64,000 nt of DNA from Nepenthes gracilis. Lineage: Eukaryota; Streptophyta; Magnoliopsida; Caryophyllales; Nepenthaceae. Positions 26,415 to 39,417 of this stretch are shown one piece after another. The notes under the pieces were generated by a model, which made no database searches, was not told the DNA's origin, and was given only the letters and a program-made list of their open reading frames with translations. Numbering within the stretch: position 1 is the first letter of the stretch; each line of letters opens with the position of its first letter. Position numbers and translations under genes: made by a program. The DNA is taken from the NCBI GenBank assembly GCA_033239525.1, contig BSYO01000003.1, positions 3,342,001 through 3,406,000 of the forward strand. Reading direction: 5' to 3'.

Positions 26415-27420
26415 ACATTATGTAGTTCTATAAGAAAGGGTTGGGTAGGACCTTCAATGCCACAAAACCCACATGATGCTTATCATTTATTATATGGACC
26501 ACTGCATAGCTCTAATGTTGCAATGCTACATTAAATAGTTCTAGGATAAGGTTTGGTTATGATATCTGACACTACAAAATCTACATGGCGCCTTCATATT
26601 ATGATGACCAGGAGCAGGGGACTAATTGCTTATGCTATGTCCAAAAATGAGTATCATGGATATATCTAAATTATTCTACATATATCAAAATGAGGTGCAA
26701 TGCTATGCAAGCTTTCAAGCACAGTGATTAAATTGCATTATAATTACATATTTTAGATGGATTTTTCCAAGTGCATCCTTAGTGACAAGGCCTTCAAAGA
26801 TTTGATTGCTAGGCTAATAACTTTCTTGGGGGAATTTCATGTATGCTATCATATTATGTTGATCCAGTGAGAAGGTTGTTCATTCTTATGTTAAAGGTCC
26901 CTATTTCTAGTTAAAAGGGCATTTTTGGTACAAAGATAAGGCTGTATATCATTACAAGCCCAACCACTAGTGACATTATTATGTTCATGCAAAATCGACC
27001 AAGCTTTCATGTTCAGACTATTCCTATGGTATTTATTCCATGACAATGAGAACCATAATGTAATGTAGGTGTTCTGTATACCATGTCTAACCTATTGAAA
27101 TTCTAGGACTTTTTCCAATTTCTACGGGTAATGTTTAGTCTGAAATTCCAAAAGTATTTTGGATTTTTGTAACTAATGATGCAAACAATGGTTCCTATCA
27201 TCTTCCTAGAAATGTCAATATCAAGACAATATTATCATTTGTGTATGGTTGTCTCCTTGGTGAGCCCTTAAAATTCCATAATCCCTCTTACTACAGTCCA
27301 CCTTGATGAAAAGTGCTTTTATTTTATCAGTTGAAATTAAAGTTGTATGACCTATGAGAACTGTTAGAAGATTGTGCTTGTCTTTGCGTAAGTTTTATGG
27401 CAGCTCTAAATGCCTCAAAG
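26415..27420. repeat. Segmental duplication copy 2 (partner at 17.9-18.8 kb)
   Basis: Collinear with 17,866-18,760 in the same orientation, about 8.5 kb away. The tandem 2.44 kb units lie between the two copies. The last part, around 27,340-27,430, holds a short internal repetition of CTTTGCGTAA. No intact ORF is shared by the two copies. Confidence 0.8.
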
Positions 27421-28388
27421 TCTTTGCGTAAAATTGTGCTTATCAGAATCATGTCACCAAAAGTGTGAGAAGATGGCAAGGTTCTGAAGATTTATTCATT
27501 GATAAGAAAAAGAAAAAACATGAATGGTGATTGGTTCTTTCTCGATCCGAATAGTGGGCATCTTATCCATAGTCGCTGGCTACCTTCGTGGGCTCATTAT
27601 CTTCTAACAGTTCGTGGGAACACGTTTTTTCGGCTACCTATGATGGAGCTGAATCGAAGTTTTCAGTGAAACTTATATAAGTATTTAATTTATAGAACTG
27701 TCTAAAAGTGGCTCGTTAAGAGAAAGAAGTTGCTAATGACACAGATATGTTGAACGGTATGGATTTCTTCAAGATAGCTAGCCACTTTTTTTAAGATGTC
27801 GAACAGGGCTAATAAGTATTATATCAGTCGATATTTGCATCTATGCTTTCCATACATTCATGGAGATCATTCGTATCATCATCCTTGTACCTCAGTATTT
27901 TTCTTATTTTTCATTCTCCTTTTCCACTTAGTTTCTCCTTCCGATATATGCTGAATTATTTTTAATACATCTTGGAAAACACAATTTATTCTTTTTTTAA
28001 TAGAGATCAAGAAAAAAGAAACACATAATCTTAACTGATTGCCCATCCTAGCTGATGCACAACATCCATTCTGCTTCTCGTGTTTCATTTAGGTTAGTAG
28101 ATTTCTTTATTTGCAGAAATTGTTTTAATTAGCAATATTTTTGCAATAAATATGATCATCATCAATAGTATTTATTGCACTGAGAACCAAAAAAATGCAT
28201 TGGCAGGGAGTGTTCCATCTTTCATTTCTACTCATTGGAGACTTGGTTTGCTTAAATTATCCCTTTTCTAGAAAGGGGCCCAGAGACTCCTGCGCTGAAT
28301 TTGGAACCTCCTAAAATTTCCAACCATCTCTCCACCTTTGATATACAATTCCCCAAGTCTAAAGTGTCTATAGTGAGTCTACGGTTCT
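27421..28388. other. Intergenic or intronic DNA, nothing recognised
   Basis: A 69-codon minus-strand frame at 27,879-28,088 is lysine-rich and of low complexity; I do not support it as a gene. No repeat or RNA gene is visible. Confidence 0.5.
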
Positions 28389-28982
28389 ATCTGCAGATAA
28401 TTGAGTAGCTATAGAAATATAGCTTTCCTTGCATCAAAGAGAGAATATGTTGTAAAAGAATTATCTTCTCAATTTCACTGCATCAAAGAGCTAGAAAAGC
28501 CTATTGATTCTCTCTCATTCAACCATTTAGAATCTCATCATTAAAGCCCTAAACATTCAACTATGTATAAATCTTCTATGCTACTCCTGTTTAAGAGATT
28601 GTGTCCAAAAATTGGGTTTATGATCAGATAACATAACCCTGTTAGCATTCTGCACCAAATTTTAAGTTGACAAATACTAAAAATCTATCTGCAGTAATTG
28701 AGTAGCTATAGAAATATAGCTTTCCTTGCATCAAAGAGAGAATATGTTGTAAAAGAATTATCTTCTCAATTTCACTGCATCAAAGAGCTAGAAAAGCCTA
28801 TGATTCTCTCTCATTCAACCATTTAGAATCTCATCATTAAAGCCCTAAACATTCAACTATATATAAATCTTCTATGCTACTTCTGTTTAAGAGATTGTGT
28901 CCAAAAATTGGGTTTATGATCAGATAACATAACCCTGTTAGTATTCTGCACCAAATTTTAAGTTGACAAATTCTAAAAATCT
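28389..28982. repeat. Tandem duplication, 298 bp unit, two nearly identical copies
   Basis: Unit 1 runs 28,389-28,686 and unit 2 runs 28,687-28,982, each starting ATCTGCAG and ending AAAAATCT. By eye they differ at only about half a dozen positions, including two 1-2 base deletions, so this is among the youngest duplications in the window. No ORF spans the unit. Confidence 0.95.
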
Positions 28983-30610
28983 GTTAGTTTGGAATTACTC
29001 CACAAAGAAACTATTAATTTAAATAGAATTCCAAAATACTCATATTATCATTGGAGGTCTTATATGGAATGGGCGCCAAATGTAGTGGTTTTTAGTCCAA
29101 AATGGGTGGTCAGATCAGCAAAAATTTCATTTTAGCAAATGATTTCACGAGTAGAATTGTGTTCATGAGAAGGTAAAGAAAAGGTAAGGAGACCCTTTGT
29201 CACCTGGCTCCACTGTTGCTTAATGCCTACTTAGTTTGCATAGAAAAGCATCTAATTTGCGTTTTTTTGTGTTTTGAAGTGAATGAAGTTGGGTTGGTTG
29301 TTACTCTTGTTGTCTATTTTTTGATGACAATTTTTCCAAGTGACAGACTTGGAAATGTGAAAAGGGTTTAATCTGAAGAGTTCCTACCTTTTTGAAAGTA
29401 TATTTCTTGGGCTTTTAAAATTGAAAAATATTTATGTTGCTCTTTGTTTCTGGGCTTGTGATTTATTGGTTCCTTCTAGCAAGATGATTTTTTGACATAT
29501 GCATTTAGTGTACTTTTAACTTACTGATCCTATGGCTTCCAGTATTGGGCTTCTACTATACAGTCTTCTTATTGGGATTGATCACTCCCTTATTAGTGTT
29601 GTGCCCTTTGTGTATATCAATATTCTTTGATTCGTTGGCCTGCTGTATCAAGGTTTGCTGAAGATTTGCCCTATAGATGCTCGAGCAAAGGAGTTCTTAA
29701 TGAGTGGAAACAACACCTTATATGCACTCATCAAGCACATGTGTGTTTGAAGTGGAATCGTTACGCCTAAAAGGTTCACTTACGCTACTACAAGCAATTC
29801 TAGGTGAAACCTGCACCTAATGCACCTTTGTCCAACACACATGCACCAATGCTTAATGCAGGCATGCTTGTCGGCGCACGTGCATCGCGGCCCTCCATAT
29901 ACGCTTGCTTTAATTTTTAGGTCATTTTTACACTAGATTTTCAACAACGGCTGAGCACTGAAACGGAGAAAGAAAGAGAAAGAAGAGAGAAAAGGGAAGA
30001 CGACGAAAATTCACTTATCAGTTTGGGCTCTGAATCGTATTCCATTTTCCGCCAACCTTAGGTATGTTGTTTTTGCTATTGAGAATAATATTTTTACTAG
30101 TTGTTTTCTTCTTATTCACTCTTATACTCTTTATTATTTAAATTGCTCATGATAAGATATTTCGACATTGTGATGTTGAAAATTTTTGGAACCAAATTTA
30201 TTATATAGTAGATAATTTTACAGATGCATAGTCCCATGGTTTTTTTATCATCAACAATTGATTTCCACGTAAAAATCCCATGCCTCATTGTTATGATTAT
30301 TATTTTGTATTGTACATAATCGTATTGTCTTCTCATGGATTCAAACAAAGGGTTCGTTAATGATCTTCGTAGAGATTAGTTATTAGATTTGTGAGTAAAG
30401 ATTGGTGATTGGAACCCAACACTTGTGACATCCCTGTCTTGATATCATGGTTTTGCAGTTTTTCATGTTGAGTTTTCACTGCAGCCCAAGATTTCTTTAG
30501 CTAGTGTCTTTTCTCTAGATATGCTATGAGCACAGGTGGGTTGTTCTCTATCCTACAGGAAATCAGTTAGAACTGGTTCTTGATTTTTTTTGTGGAAGAT
30601 GTCTATAGAT
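28983..30610. other. Intergenic DNA with a promoter-like GC-richer patch
   Basis: About 29,860-30,060 is richer in G/C than its surroundings. It has TATATACGC near 29,898 followed by a purine-rich leader-like tract (GAGAAAGAAAGAGAAAGAAG), which is typical of a plant transcription start or an LTR U3/R border. No following ORF is convincing and no LTR ends with target duplication were found. Confidence 0.35.
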
Positions 30611-30686
30611 CTTGTAAGATCCCGAAAATCAAAGGTCCAAGATCTTGTGAAGATGTTGCAGAACTGAAAACTGGTATTGGATTATT

Positions 30687-31711
30687 ACCCTCTTATCCTT
30701 GTTTATTGATTTCAGCCCAAAGGGGTCTTTTGTTCCTGTATCTTCCGGATATCCTTTATAAGGGCGGCGCTAACACGCATGCGAGGCACGTCCAACTCAG
30801 CGTTGGCCGTCGCGTTAGCACGTTGGGCCCCAAGAAGCCTTCTTCAACAAGAAACGGCCTCGACCGTTCGTGCCCATCAATCATTAAAAGGCCAACAACG
30901 ATTCTCCAAGGATGTTCCACGATCCTAGCTGGCGCCAAAAAGGATATTAGCAATATTGGCGCCTCCCGTATAAGGAAGGCGCCAGATTTTCCCAATTCTT
31001 TGCCAACCAAGGCACTCCAACGGTAATATGCTGAGGAGGAAAGAAACCAATTTGGAAAGTTGTTGGCCGCCCCACAAGGAAACAATCACAATCAGCATAG
31101 CAACCGGCATCTGCTCCAGAAGGCAATCCTGCCAGCAAATCAGGAAGGCGATCACTCCTTCCAAAGGAGGAGGATCGCCTTCTCAGCTACAAAAGAGGCC
31201 ATTGAATCATCATTCAAGGCATGCTTTCTTCGAGACTTGCATTGACGCATGCTTTCTTGAACACTTCCAACTGCCTACGCTTTCTAAAAGACGATTGTGT
31301 GCTTAGAGAAATCTGCCTTCTCTACCACCAACATTCTCCAAAAACCCTAAGGCAACAAGCGAGCCTTCACGGCCGTTTACTACCTTCCCATCTCCCAAAT
31401 TCAAGAAGACCTCACGTCTCTCTTACATCTGGGTCAAACACTCAAACTCTCTCTCTCTCTCTATTTTCAGTTTCTTCCTTTTGAAGACTGTTTTACTGAC
31501 TTGAGCGTCGGAGTGCTTTCGGTTGAACAACTTCCCGCCGATAACGCTGACCTCTTGTTCGTTTTAGTGGTGTGCAGGATTCGTACTTAGTGAACGGAGC
31601 CGGACCAAACCATCCAGAAGAACCCAAATCTGTTCGAAGTCGGATCCAGGTACGCATCAACCCTCTTATCCTTGTTTATTGATTTGGAGGTCTTTTGTTC
31701 CTGTATCTTCC
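30687..31711 (+). mobile_element. GC-rich LTR-like insertion (Tat/Athila-type Ty3/gypsy) between ~55 bp direct repeats
   Basis: A block at 30,747-31,659 is much richer in G/C than its surroundings. It carries GACTTGAGCGTCGGAGTG at 31,498, a phrase I associate with the U5 end of LTRs in Tat/Athila-type gypsy elements, after a CT-rich tract. It is bordered by direct repeats, 30,687-30,746 and 31,660-31,711, which share ACCCTCTTATCC..GTATCTTCC and differ by an 8-bp indel. These repeats are far longer than the 5 bp expected of retroelement insertion. The several overlapping frames of 60-148 codons are by-products of GC content, and no gag or pol domain is present. This is probably a solo LTR or LTR fragment; the mode of insertion is unclear. 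Confidence 0.5.
31144..31182. other. Perfect 10-bp inverted repeat with nested inner stem
   Basis: GAAGGCGATC at 31,144-31,153 is the exact reverse complement of GATCGCCTTC at 31,173-31,182. Within the 19-base loop, CTCCTT (31,155) and AAGGAG (31,164) form a second stem. It lies inside the GC-rich LTR-like block. Confidence 0.85.
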
Positions 31712-34450
31712 AATGCAACTGGGGCCCTCCTTTGTTGAAGAAGGAAGGAGAGTTTCCTTTTTCAAGTTACAATCATTTATTTAAAAATAGATGGCGTTCA
31801 ACAATTGAAATTTAGAAAAGAATAAATTTTCAGAATAAAAAACTTTTAATAAAATTTAATCATAACGGTCAGTTGAATAGACGGTAATAATTTGCAAACC
31901 TTTTCCTCAACACAGGAGAGCCCTCAGATCCGTCCACCAATGACTTGCAAAGTACTAATGATTTGTGCTAAAGAGTCACTAATTTTCACTCGCTGTTAAA
32001 TTTTATTCATGTTATAGTTGGATAAACACCTGGGGATTTGTTCTATATTTGCAATAGCATTTGTTATTGTAACGACGAAGTCTTGTCGATTAAAAGTTGC
32101 TGGCTTGCTGTTCATTCATTTTTTTTTTTATTGATGGTTCATTTGCCTATAATCCCTTGGCTACAAGTTGGTTCGTTGGTTATTTTTCTATCTGATTTTA
32201 CTAAAAATAATTGAGTTCTCCCATAGATAGGGTTGGTGTGGTAAATTTTCTCACATAGCGTGTTAGTCATTTAGCTACTGATAATGCCGATACACCGGTG
32301 ACTTGATTATGCCGTTAGCGCATGTACTATTTTATTACAGTGGATTTTTTTGAACTATACTATCTTCCTTGCAATCAAGGTTAGATATTTCCTTGCGATT
32401 ATCTTAGTTATGTGAGGATTGAATTCTTGTTGCAGGTTTAGCATTTTTCTTCTAATAATTCACTACCCTTCAATGTCAAGTTAGATATATTGTTAAGTGT
32501 GACTTAATCTTTTTTTGTGATCATTCTGTTTGTAGATCCAACTCAAAAAATTAATGATATGACTTGATTGGGATTTTGAATTTATGTTAGTGGTGGAACC
32601 AAAGAGATTTGGCCGTAGTATTTTTGAATCTGTTATTTTTTTTGCCCATCAGTTATGCTATATATGGCATTTGTATTACAGTTTTGAGTGATTTTAAAAA
32701 TACAATTCATAGCAGTCAAGTTCCTCTTGTAATCATATTTTTTAAAATTTGTAAAAACTCTCCTCTTTTTGCCCGTAGGTTTTTACCTTAAGGGTTATTC
32801 CTCGTAAATTTGGTATTTATTATTTTATTATCATCAATCTCACAAACTCCAAGCAGATATTATACTTTGAACGTTGAGATTCATTGTTGGAATTTGAGGT
32901 TGCAGTTTGATGGATTTCTGAGGGATGGATTGGATCTTCATGACTGTTTGGCATTTTTCTTCTGGTAGTGTCAGATATTATTGCTATGGTATGTTTGAGC
33001 CGATATTCTCTATCTTCTCCTGCATTCATTTTGAGGTTGGAAGTATGGTTGTAGTTTGCATCTAATAAATTGCTTTTATATTGGTCACATTTCATGAGTC
33101 ACATCTTAACGAGGGATCTTGCTGCCTTTATATGTCATTTTACATTGGAGGCATGCTATAGCTTATGGACCATAGTTTTGTTGCTCATTAGAACAGAGTA
33201 TGGGCCCTTTTTTTTGTAGCATTACAGGCAAAAGTTGTGTCGATGACCTAGCACGATAAAGCACTCTATAAGGGCATGGGATGTATAATTTTTCAATAAG
33301 AATCTCAATAATGATATATCTCTACTAGATTTTCTAGTCAAAATACAGGAAAACTCCATTCGATTCTCAATGATGCCAAAGTCTTATGGTTTCGTGGTGG
33401 CATGTTTCTATGACAATAATGCTAGCATTCGTGGTAGCATAGCCACCATCCATGAAGCTGTAACACCAGTCATAAGCAGCAGGGCAGCCTAGCGCATAAT
33501 CATCTCACATCCTAAGATTTGGGTTATCAAAAATGTAACGAAATTCTTTCCAGCATTGTAGAAGATTATTTTTCCTAATTCGAATTTGTTATATAGGTCA
33601 TTCCAAAACCCTTGTAAAGGCACACAACAAGACTCAAAAGGATATTAACTGTGGTAACCCAAATCCAATTCGCCTGACTTGACCCAAACTAACTGTGTAG
33701 AAACTCAGACCATAAATAGCCTTCATAAATACATTATTAAATAAAATATAATATATATAATGTCTATAATAAATTTTTAAAAATAAAATAATAATAAATA
33801 TGCACAGAATAAATATTTAAAAATATAATTCAAATAACGTGCCTAAAATAGAACTACATCAATAATGTAGCCTAATACAACTTTTCATCACACTTCAATA
33901 TCTGAGGCCGGCTCTATTTGTAAATTTTTTAACAAATGTATTATCTTTTTTAACCTATTATTAATCATTTACATTGGAGTTAATAAAATGTAAGATAAAT
34001 TAAATATCTAACAACCAAATAAATCAATAGTAATTGAATGTAATACGTTTCAGATGATAATATCAATATGAATAAATAAATTAACAACCTAAGATAAATA
34101 AATTATTATTTAAGATTTAATGATATATATTTATGACTCAAAAGTCATATGATAATAAAACATTATAAATGTAATTTGAATTTTATCAAATCTGAATATT
34201 AATAACAGTATAAGTTCTATCAAATATAATAAAAGTTTTAACTATATGAGATATTATAATAATCTCTTTAGATATTATACTTTACTATAAACCAATAGTT
34301 ATGCATTTGCCTCCAACGGTTATGGGTATTTGGAGAGATACTTATAGTCTTATGAGTATTATGTGTTAAGTATCTATGGATATTGTTGCGAATGAATGTT
34401 GGGTTTGACATGTGCTTGAGATAGGGTATTTTGTTCCCATTTTGGCATAT
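31712..34450. other. AT-rich intergenic DNA, nothing recognised
   Basis: Short frames such as 32,820-33,095 (minus) have no recognisable family. From about 33,660 onward the DNA becomes very A/T-rich up to the 2 kb duplicated block. Confidence 0.5.
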
Positions 34451-36545
34451 ATTATAATGGATCACATGAATACATGTGAATCATATTTTGGGTTACCCAA
34501 CGAGGTAACGAAAATATTATTTGTGTGGATTAAGATTAATACTTGTATATTACAGATAGTAAGATATTATAAAACTACATAGTGGCTCGCTATTGACTTA
34601 CTATTACATGTACTAGGGCATGCAACTATTTCTAAAGTTCGGGATGTTTATATTTTAAATAATTAAACTGTGACTTTTTTTTACTTAAATGGGTCAAACT
34701 GTCTTGTCAAAAATTAAAATAGTAAGCAATTTCAATTTGATCAATTAACTAGTTTTGGTATACTGGTTATTCAGTTTTCAGACAATATAATATTTTTCCT
34801 AAAATCATAAATATGTCAAATTCATAATTTTTAAATGCTCATATGACATATTGATATAAAAATCTATAATTCTAAATGATATTTTTACTATTGCCAATAA
34901 TATAAGTTTTGGGCGATTATAAATACTTATCTTTTTTCATAATATGCCTTCTGAATCCTGTCTATTTATTAATCGTTAACATCAAGTAAGTTTATATATT
35001 GTGTCAAATAAAATGTTTTTGCAAATAATAATGACATTTATCCTGAATTTTAAATTTTTTCTAACTTCTTCGATATATTTGCATATGCACCTAACTCAAA
35101 TGGAAATAAAAAATGTAATTTTTTTTATTTTAATTTTTTATTAGGATTAACTACTCAATACCTTTTTCAAATGCCACCGTCTCCCTTTCGTCGAGGGCTT
35201 ATTGTATCACTGTTCTTTAGATTCTAGTCCAGACAGAGCCCCCTACAACTTCGATCCATGTCTTTTAAGACAAAGCCCACATGCCTTGTTGGTCTAAGGA
35301 AAATGAGTGGGCCATGTGTAATCTGTTTGGGCCCACTGTGAACAGTCTCTGTCCATGCTCGACAGCTAACTCACTGTTTACTAGTATTTGCAAATTTAGC
35401 TGGCAATGTCACCCTCTTTCCTGACCAGCAGCAGCAACAATTTATCTGTCATGTGCAGATTACATATTTTCTATGTTTTTTCAATTTTGTTCCCTTCACC
35501 AAGAAAAGGTATACACAATATATTGAGATATTATTTCTTGATGGTTAAGAAAGACGGCTCTATCTTTAATTATTAAAAAAGATAACTCTCTATTTTCGGT
35601 CATCGAAAAAGATAGTTAATTGCTTTCGGTCGTTAAAATAGATGTCTCTCTGGTGATTTCCTGCTTGTACTTGTCATCGCATTACTACTGCACTTGTGAT
35701 TCAATCATTGCTCTTTTATCCAATTAGTTGTTTACCTTTAACCTTTTTATATATTCAATTAATATCCTGTTTGTTTATTTATGACGTAATTTATAAACTT
35801 AAATTAGTCCTTGAGTCTGAGGGGGTGGTAATATACAGATACTAATATTTAGTTTTTGAATCTATAAATATTTATGTCTTATTATTACGTGACTTTAAGA
35901 ATTTTTATTAACGAGACCCTTAATTATAGGATCTAAGCTTTGGATTATTTCGTTAAAAAATGAATACTATTATTGTTAGAAATTACTCAATTCAAAATAC
36001 GTACTTGTACACTTAACAATTATAAATGGTGTCTTTTTAAGTCCCTTGTGCAATTGAAGTGTAATAATTATTGTATTTTTTATTAGGATATTAGGAGATA
36101 ATGATTATTACTAAAAATTTGGGAATAACTGATCATAAAGATAGTGTTATTTATTCCTAAACTGTGAAGATATGTATCATATAAATCAAATTGATTTATA
36201 AGTTATATACTCTATAAAACTTCGTCAATATTTTGGATTACTCTTAATGTAGGTGAAGAGTATGCTGTTGGATGATCCGACCCAGATAGATTTTGTTGGT
36301 GGCATGGGTGGGGTGTGTAAGCCCAAAACAGAATGGGCCTCGGTGGCCCAATTATTGTGTCATATTCTAGGAGTAGGTTTATCGTTTTAACCAGTGTTCG
36401 GGTGTACTTGATAGTTTCATTCATAGAATAAATTAGAGCACTAAAAGTACATTAAATAAATATTTTAAAAAAAGGGTAAATCTTCTTAATTGCTAGGAAA
36501 GTAACATAAGCATCAGCAACTTTCATAATTTTATTTATTTATTCC
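34451..36545. repeat. Copy 2 of the ~2 kb direct duplication
   Basis: Collinear with 1-1,995. It has two extra segments relative to copy 1: about 30 bp near 35,727 and about 80 bp near 36,205-36,285. The near-identical core is at about 35,200-35,530. Downstream of 36,545 similarity stops abruptly, so this is a bounded unit rather than a 34-kb tandem repeat. Its left end cannot be defined because copy 1 is cut by the window. Confidence 0.85.
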
Positions 36546-37793
36546 TAATTATATTCTACTTTTACATTAATATTGATTTCATAATACATAAGATTTTAAT
36601 CCGAGTAGTCTATATAAAGACTAAAAAAACTAGTTAATTATTTTTAAATGATATATTAAAATATAAATTAAATTATATTTGATATATTTTTTGTATATTT
36701 TTCCCTAACTATCAGTAGTAGATCGCAGGCTGTGGACCATTAATGATTATGGGATCATTGTGCAATTTCAGCCACTGCCATCTTACTCCTCCGGCGGAGT
36801 AGATTAGAATACCCAAAAGGCCAAGCTGCTAAAAAGAAACTTTTTTTTTTTTCTTTCTTTAAAAAAATAGTTTTATTTTTAAATTTATTTTATGTTATTT
36901 TTTTTAAGGGGAAAGTTTTAAATAAAAGAAGTGGTGCCGTGACATGGACCTTGTGATCTAACTTTTGTCCGAATTTTATCTCAAAGCTTTCTTTCCTTGT
37001 ACAAGAACAAGATGATTAGCACTTCACTATGCTTTTTCAAAGATTTATTATCATTAGGATCGTGATCTTCATCATTACCCCTCTATCCCTCTCTCTCTCT
37101 TTCTCTTTTTAAATTTCTTTATTTTTTTGATTATATCCCCTTTTTCCAATACTCATCTTTGAAGGGGAACAAACTTTAGATTTAGGATAGTGATAGCTAC
37201 AATTAATTTGTTATTTGTTTCACCTATGTATAATATATTGTGTAATTTTTTTATATGGGGTCATTGAAATTAAAAAATAAAATTAAAATTAACTCTATAT
37301 ATAATAGATTTTATTTGTTGTATAAATAAATTAAACCCATTAGCTGATGTATTTTTTTATTTTTTTGTTCTATGGGACTTTCGGCTGCTAACATTCTTTA
37401 GGCAGGCAAAAGATAGTGAGTGCAAGTAGCATAACATTATAAATATATCTAAATTTTTCTAAATGAATACTGTGATGATTTGGAAATCATCTGTGCAAAT
37501 TTCTAAAAAGGGGGTAAAGCTCAAGGGATTCCAATTTCTATTAAAACGTTTCTTATTTTTATTAGACGATAAACAATTAACTTATATATATATATATATA
37601 TCTATATATGATAAAAGTTTTAAATTTTTTTATTTTTGTAAAATTAGTATTTTAATATTTTAATATTTTAAAAATAAATATATATATATATGATAAAAGT
37701 TTTTTAATTTTTGAATTTTTATAAAATGAGTATTTTAATATTTTAAAAATAAAAATATATATTTTTTTATTTGTTTTTAAAATAAATGTGTAG

Positions 37794-37922
37794 GTTGGAG
37801 GCGATCCTGTTTTGCACAGTCAAGCCCCTGGTTTTAAGCTCAAGTGGCATACGTGGATGCCTTATGATTATTACATCAACTATTGCCAATGCCATTGTTT
37901 ATGTTATAGAGGCAAACTATAA
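37794..37922 (+). other. Possible exon fragment, 42 codons, product unknown
   Basis: After TGTGTAG, a frame opens with GDPVLHSQAPGFKLKWHTWM, is rich in Trp, Tyr, His and Cys, and ends in TAA at 37,920. Its base composition stands out against the surrounding near-pure A/T. No initiator or partner exon is seen and the family is not recognised. It could be a relic of captured gene sequence. Confidence 0.2.
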
Positions 37923-39380
37923 AGCAGGAGTAGGGGGCCTCCGTTTTTTAAAAAATTATTTTTTAAATTTAAATTGTCTTTTTTAAAATAAATTATTATA
38001 ATTTAATAATTAAATTTAGTAATTTTTAATTTTTTATTAAATAATAATTAAATTATAATTATGTATTTAAAAATAAATAATTTAAATTTTAAAAATATTA
38101 ATTATTGCCAATAAAGGATAGGTTAATACATCAAGAATAAGTGTTAGTTCTAAGCCAAGAACAGGGTAAAGCTGAAAAGGACAATTTGAAGGGTCACATT
38201 CGAGCTCGAGGTTTCTGTTTTACAAAATACATATTTTACTTTTTTTAAAAAAATATTTTTTTAATATAAATTTTATTATTATTATTTTTTTTTAATTCAC
38301 AATATATATTTTACGACAGGATCTGATGTTCAGTTACACTCATCCAGCCTAACCATGCGCGTTGCAGCGAATCTTCATTTGACAAAGAGCAAGACGATGA
38401 AAATTAGTTACCAGTTTTTATCAGCTTTTTTTTTTTTTTTTTTGACAGTGAAATATTGCTTTGTACTCCCCTCGCATGCTGCTGATCGACTTGCTGTCTT
38501 TGATGACCTTTTTGTTTACTTCTTTGCCCTCTGCTTACCTCAATTTTAACAAGCAACTCCAAGGGTATATTCGACATTACGAAAAAGAATTTTAAAAAAA
38601 AGAGACATTAATTTGGCATTAGAAAAATTTGAAAATTCTGATTGAGATTGTTAATGAATTAATCTGAATTTCTGACATAATATTTTTTTAAAAAATATAA
38701 GCATATAAATATCCACACTAAAAATTATAAATTAATTTTCTAAAAATATTTTTTAAAATAAAAATACCTCCCCAAATATAAGAGGAGCGATAAAATTGTT
38801 TGCTTAGCTTAAATAAAATATTAAAATTTTAATATCTAGTTAATTGTAATAAGCAGTTATCATTTATTTTACACATTGATAAGTAATTATAGCATGTCAT
38901 AATTTTAACCATCTATCTAAACACAAATGATATAAATTTAATTACTTTTTATAAATTTTTAACTATTTAGATAGTTGGTTAATTTTTTTTATTATTAAAA
39001 TGATGTGATGTTATTCTAATTTGGCTTAGCTAGTGAGCGACCTTTCATTAGATATCATAGGCCAAGATGTGCAATGGAACATAATAGAAAGGGGAAATTT
39101 CTATTTCGATATGGGCAATTTGTAGAATTTTTAATTTAACAAATTTTGAAAAAATAATGTCCGAAAGACCAAAATTTTTTTAATTTAATTATCCAAACAT
39201 CCCATTTAATTACTCTTATAACCTGCAACTATGTTCTTTATTACCGCATAATAATTATGGTGTAGACTTATTGCATTAATTATTGGATATATTTATTGCG
39301 AATAAAACTCAAGTTTGCTTCTTATATTAGAAAGATGAAATAATGATGAGTAATTAAAAGAAAAAAAACAGAATAATTGG

Positions 39381-39382
<2 letters not shown>

Positions 39383-39415
<33 letters not shown>
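39383..39415. repeat. TA microsatellite
   Basis: An uninterrupted run of about sixteen TA dinucleotides. Confidence 0.95.

Positions 39416-39417
<2 letters not shown>

Noticed and set aside
30580..31484. Several overlapping ORFs of 60-148 codons on both strands
   Set aside because: They crowd a GC-rich LTR-like block where stop codons are rare in all frames. No domain is seen.
1..36545. The two 2-kb direct repeats as LTRs of one giant retroelement
   Set aside because: They are 34 kb apart, no gag or pol sequence lies between them, termini do not show TG..CA with target duplications, and the intervening DNA consists of unrelated repeats and exon-like fragments.
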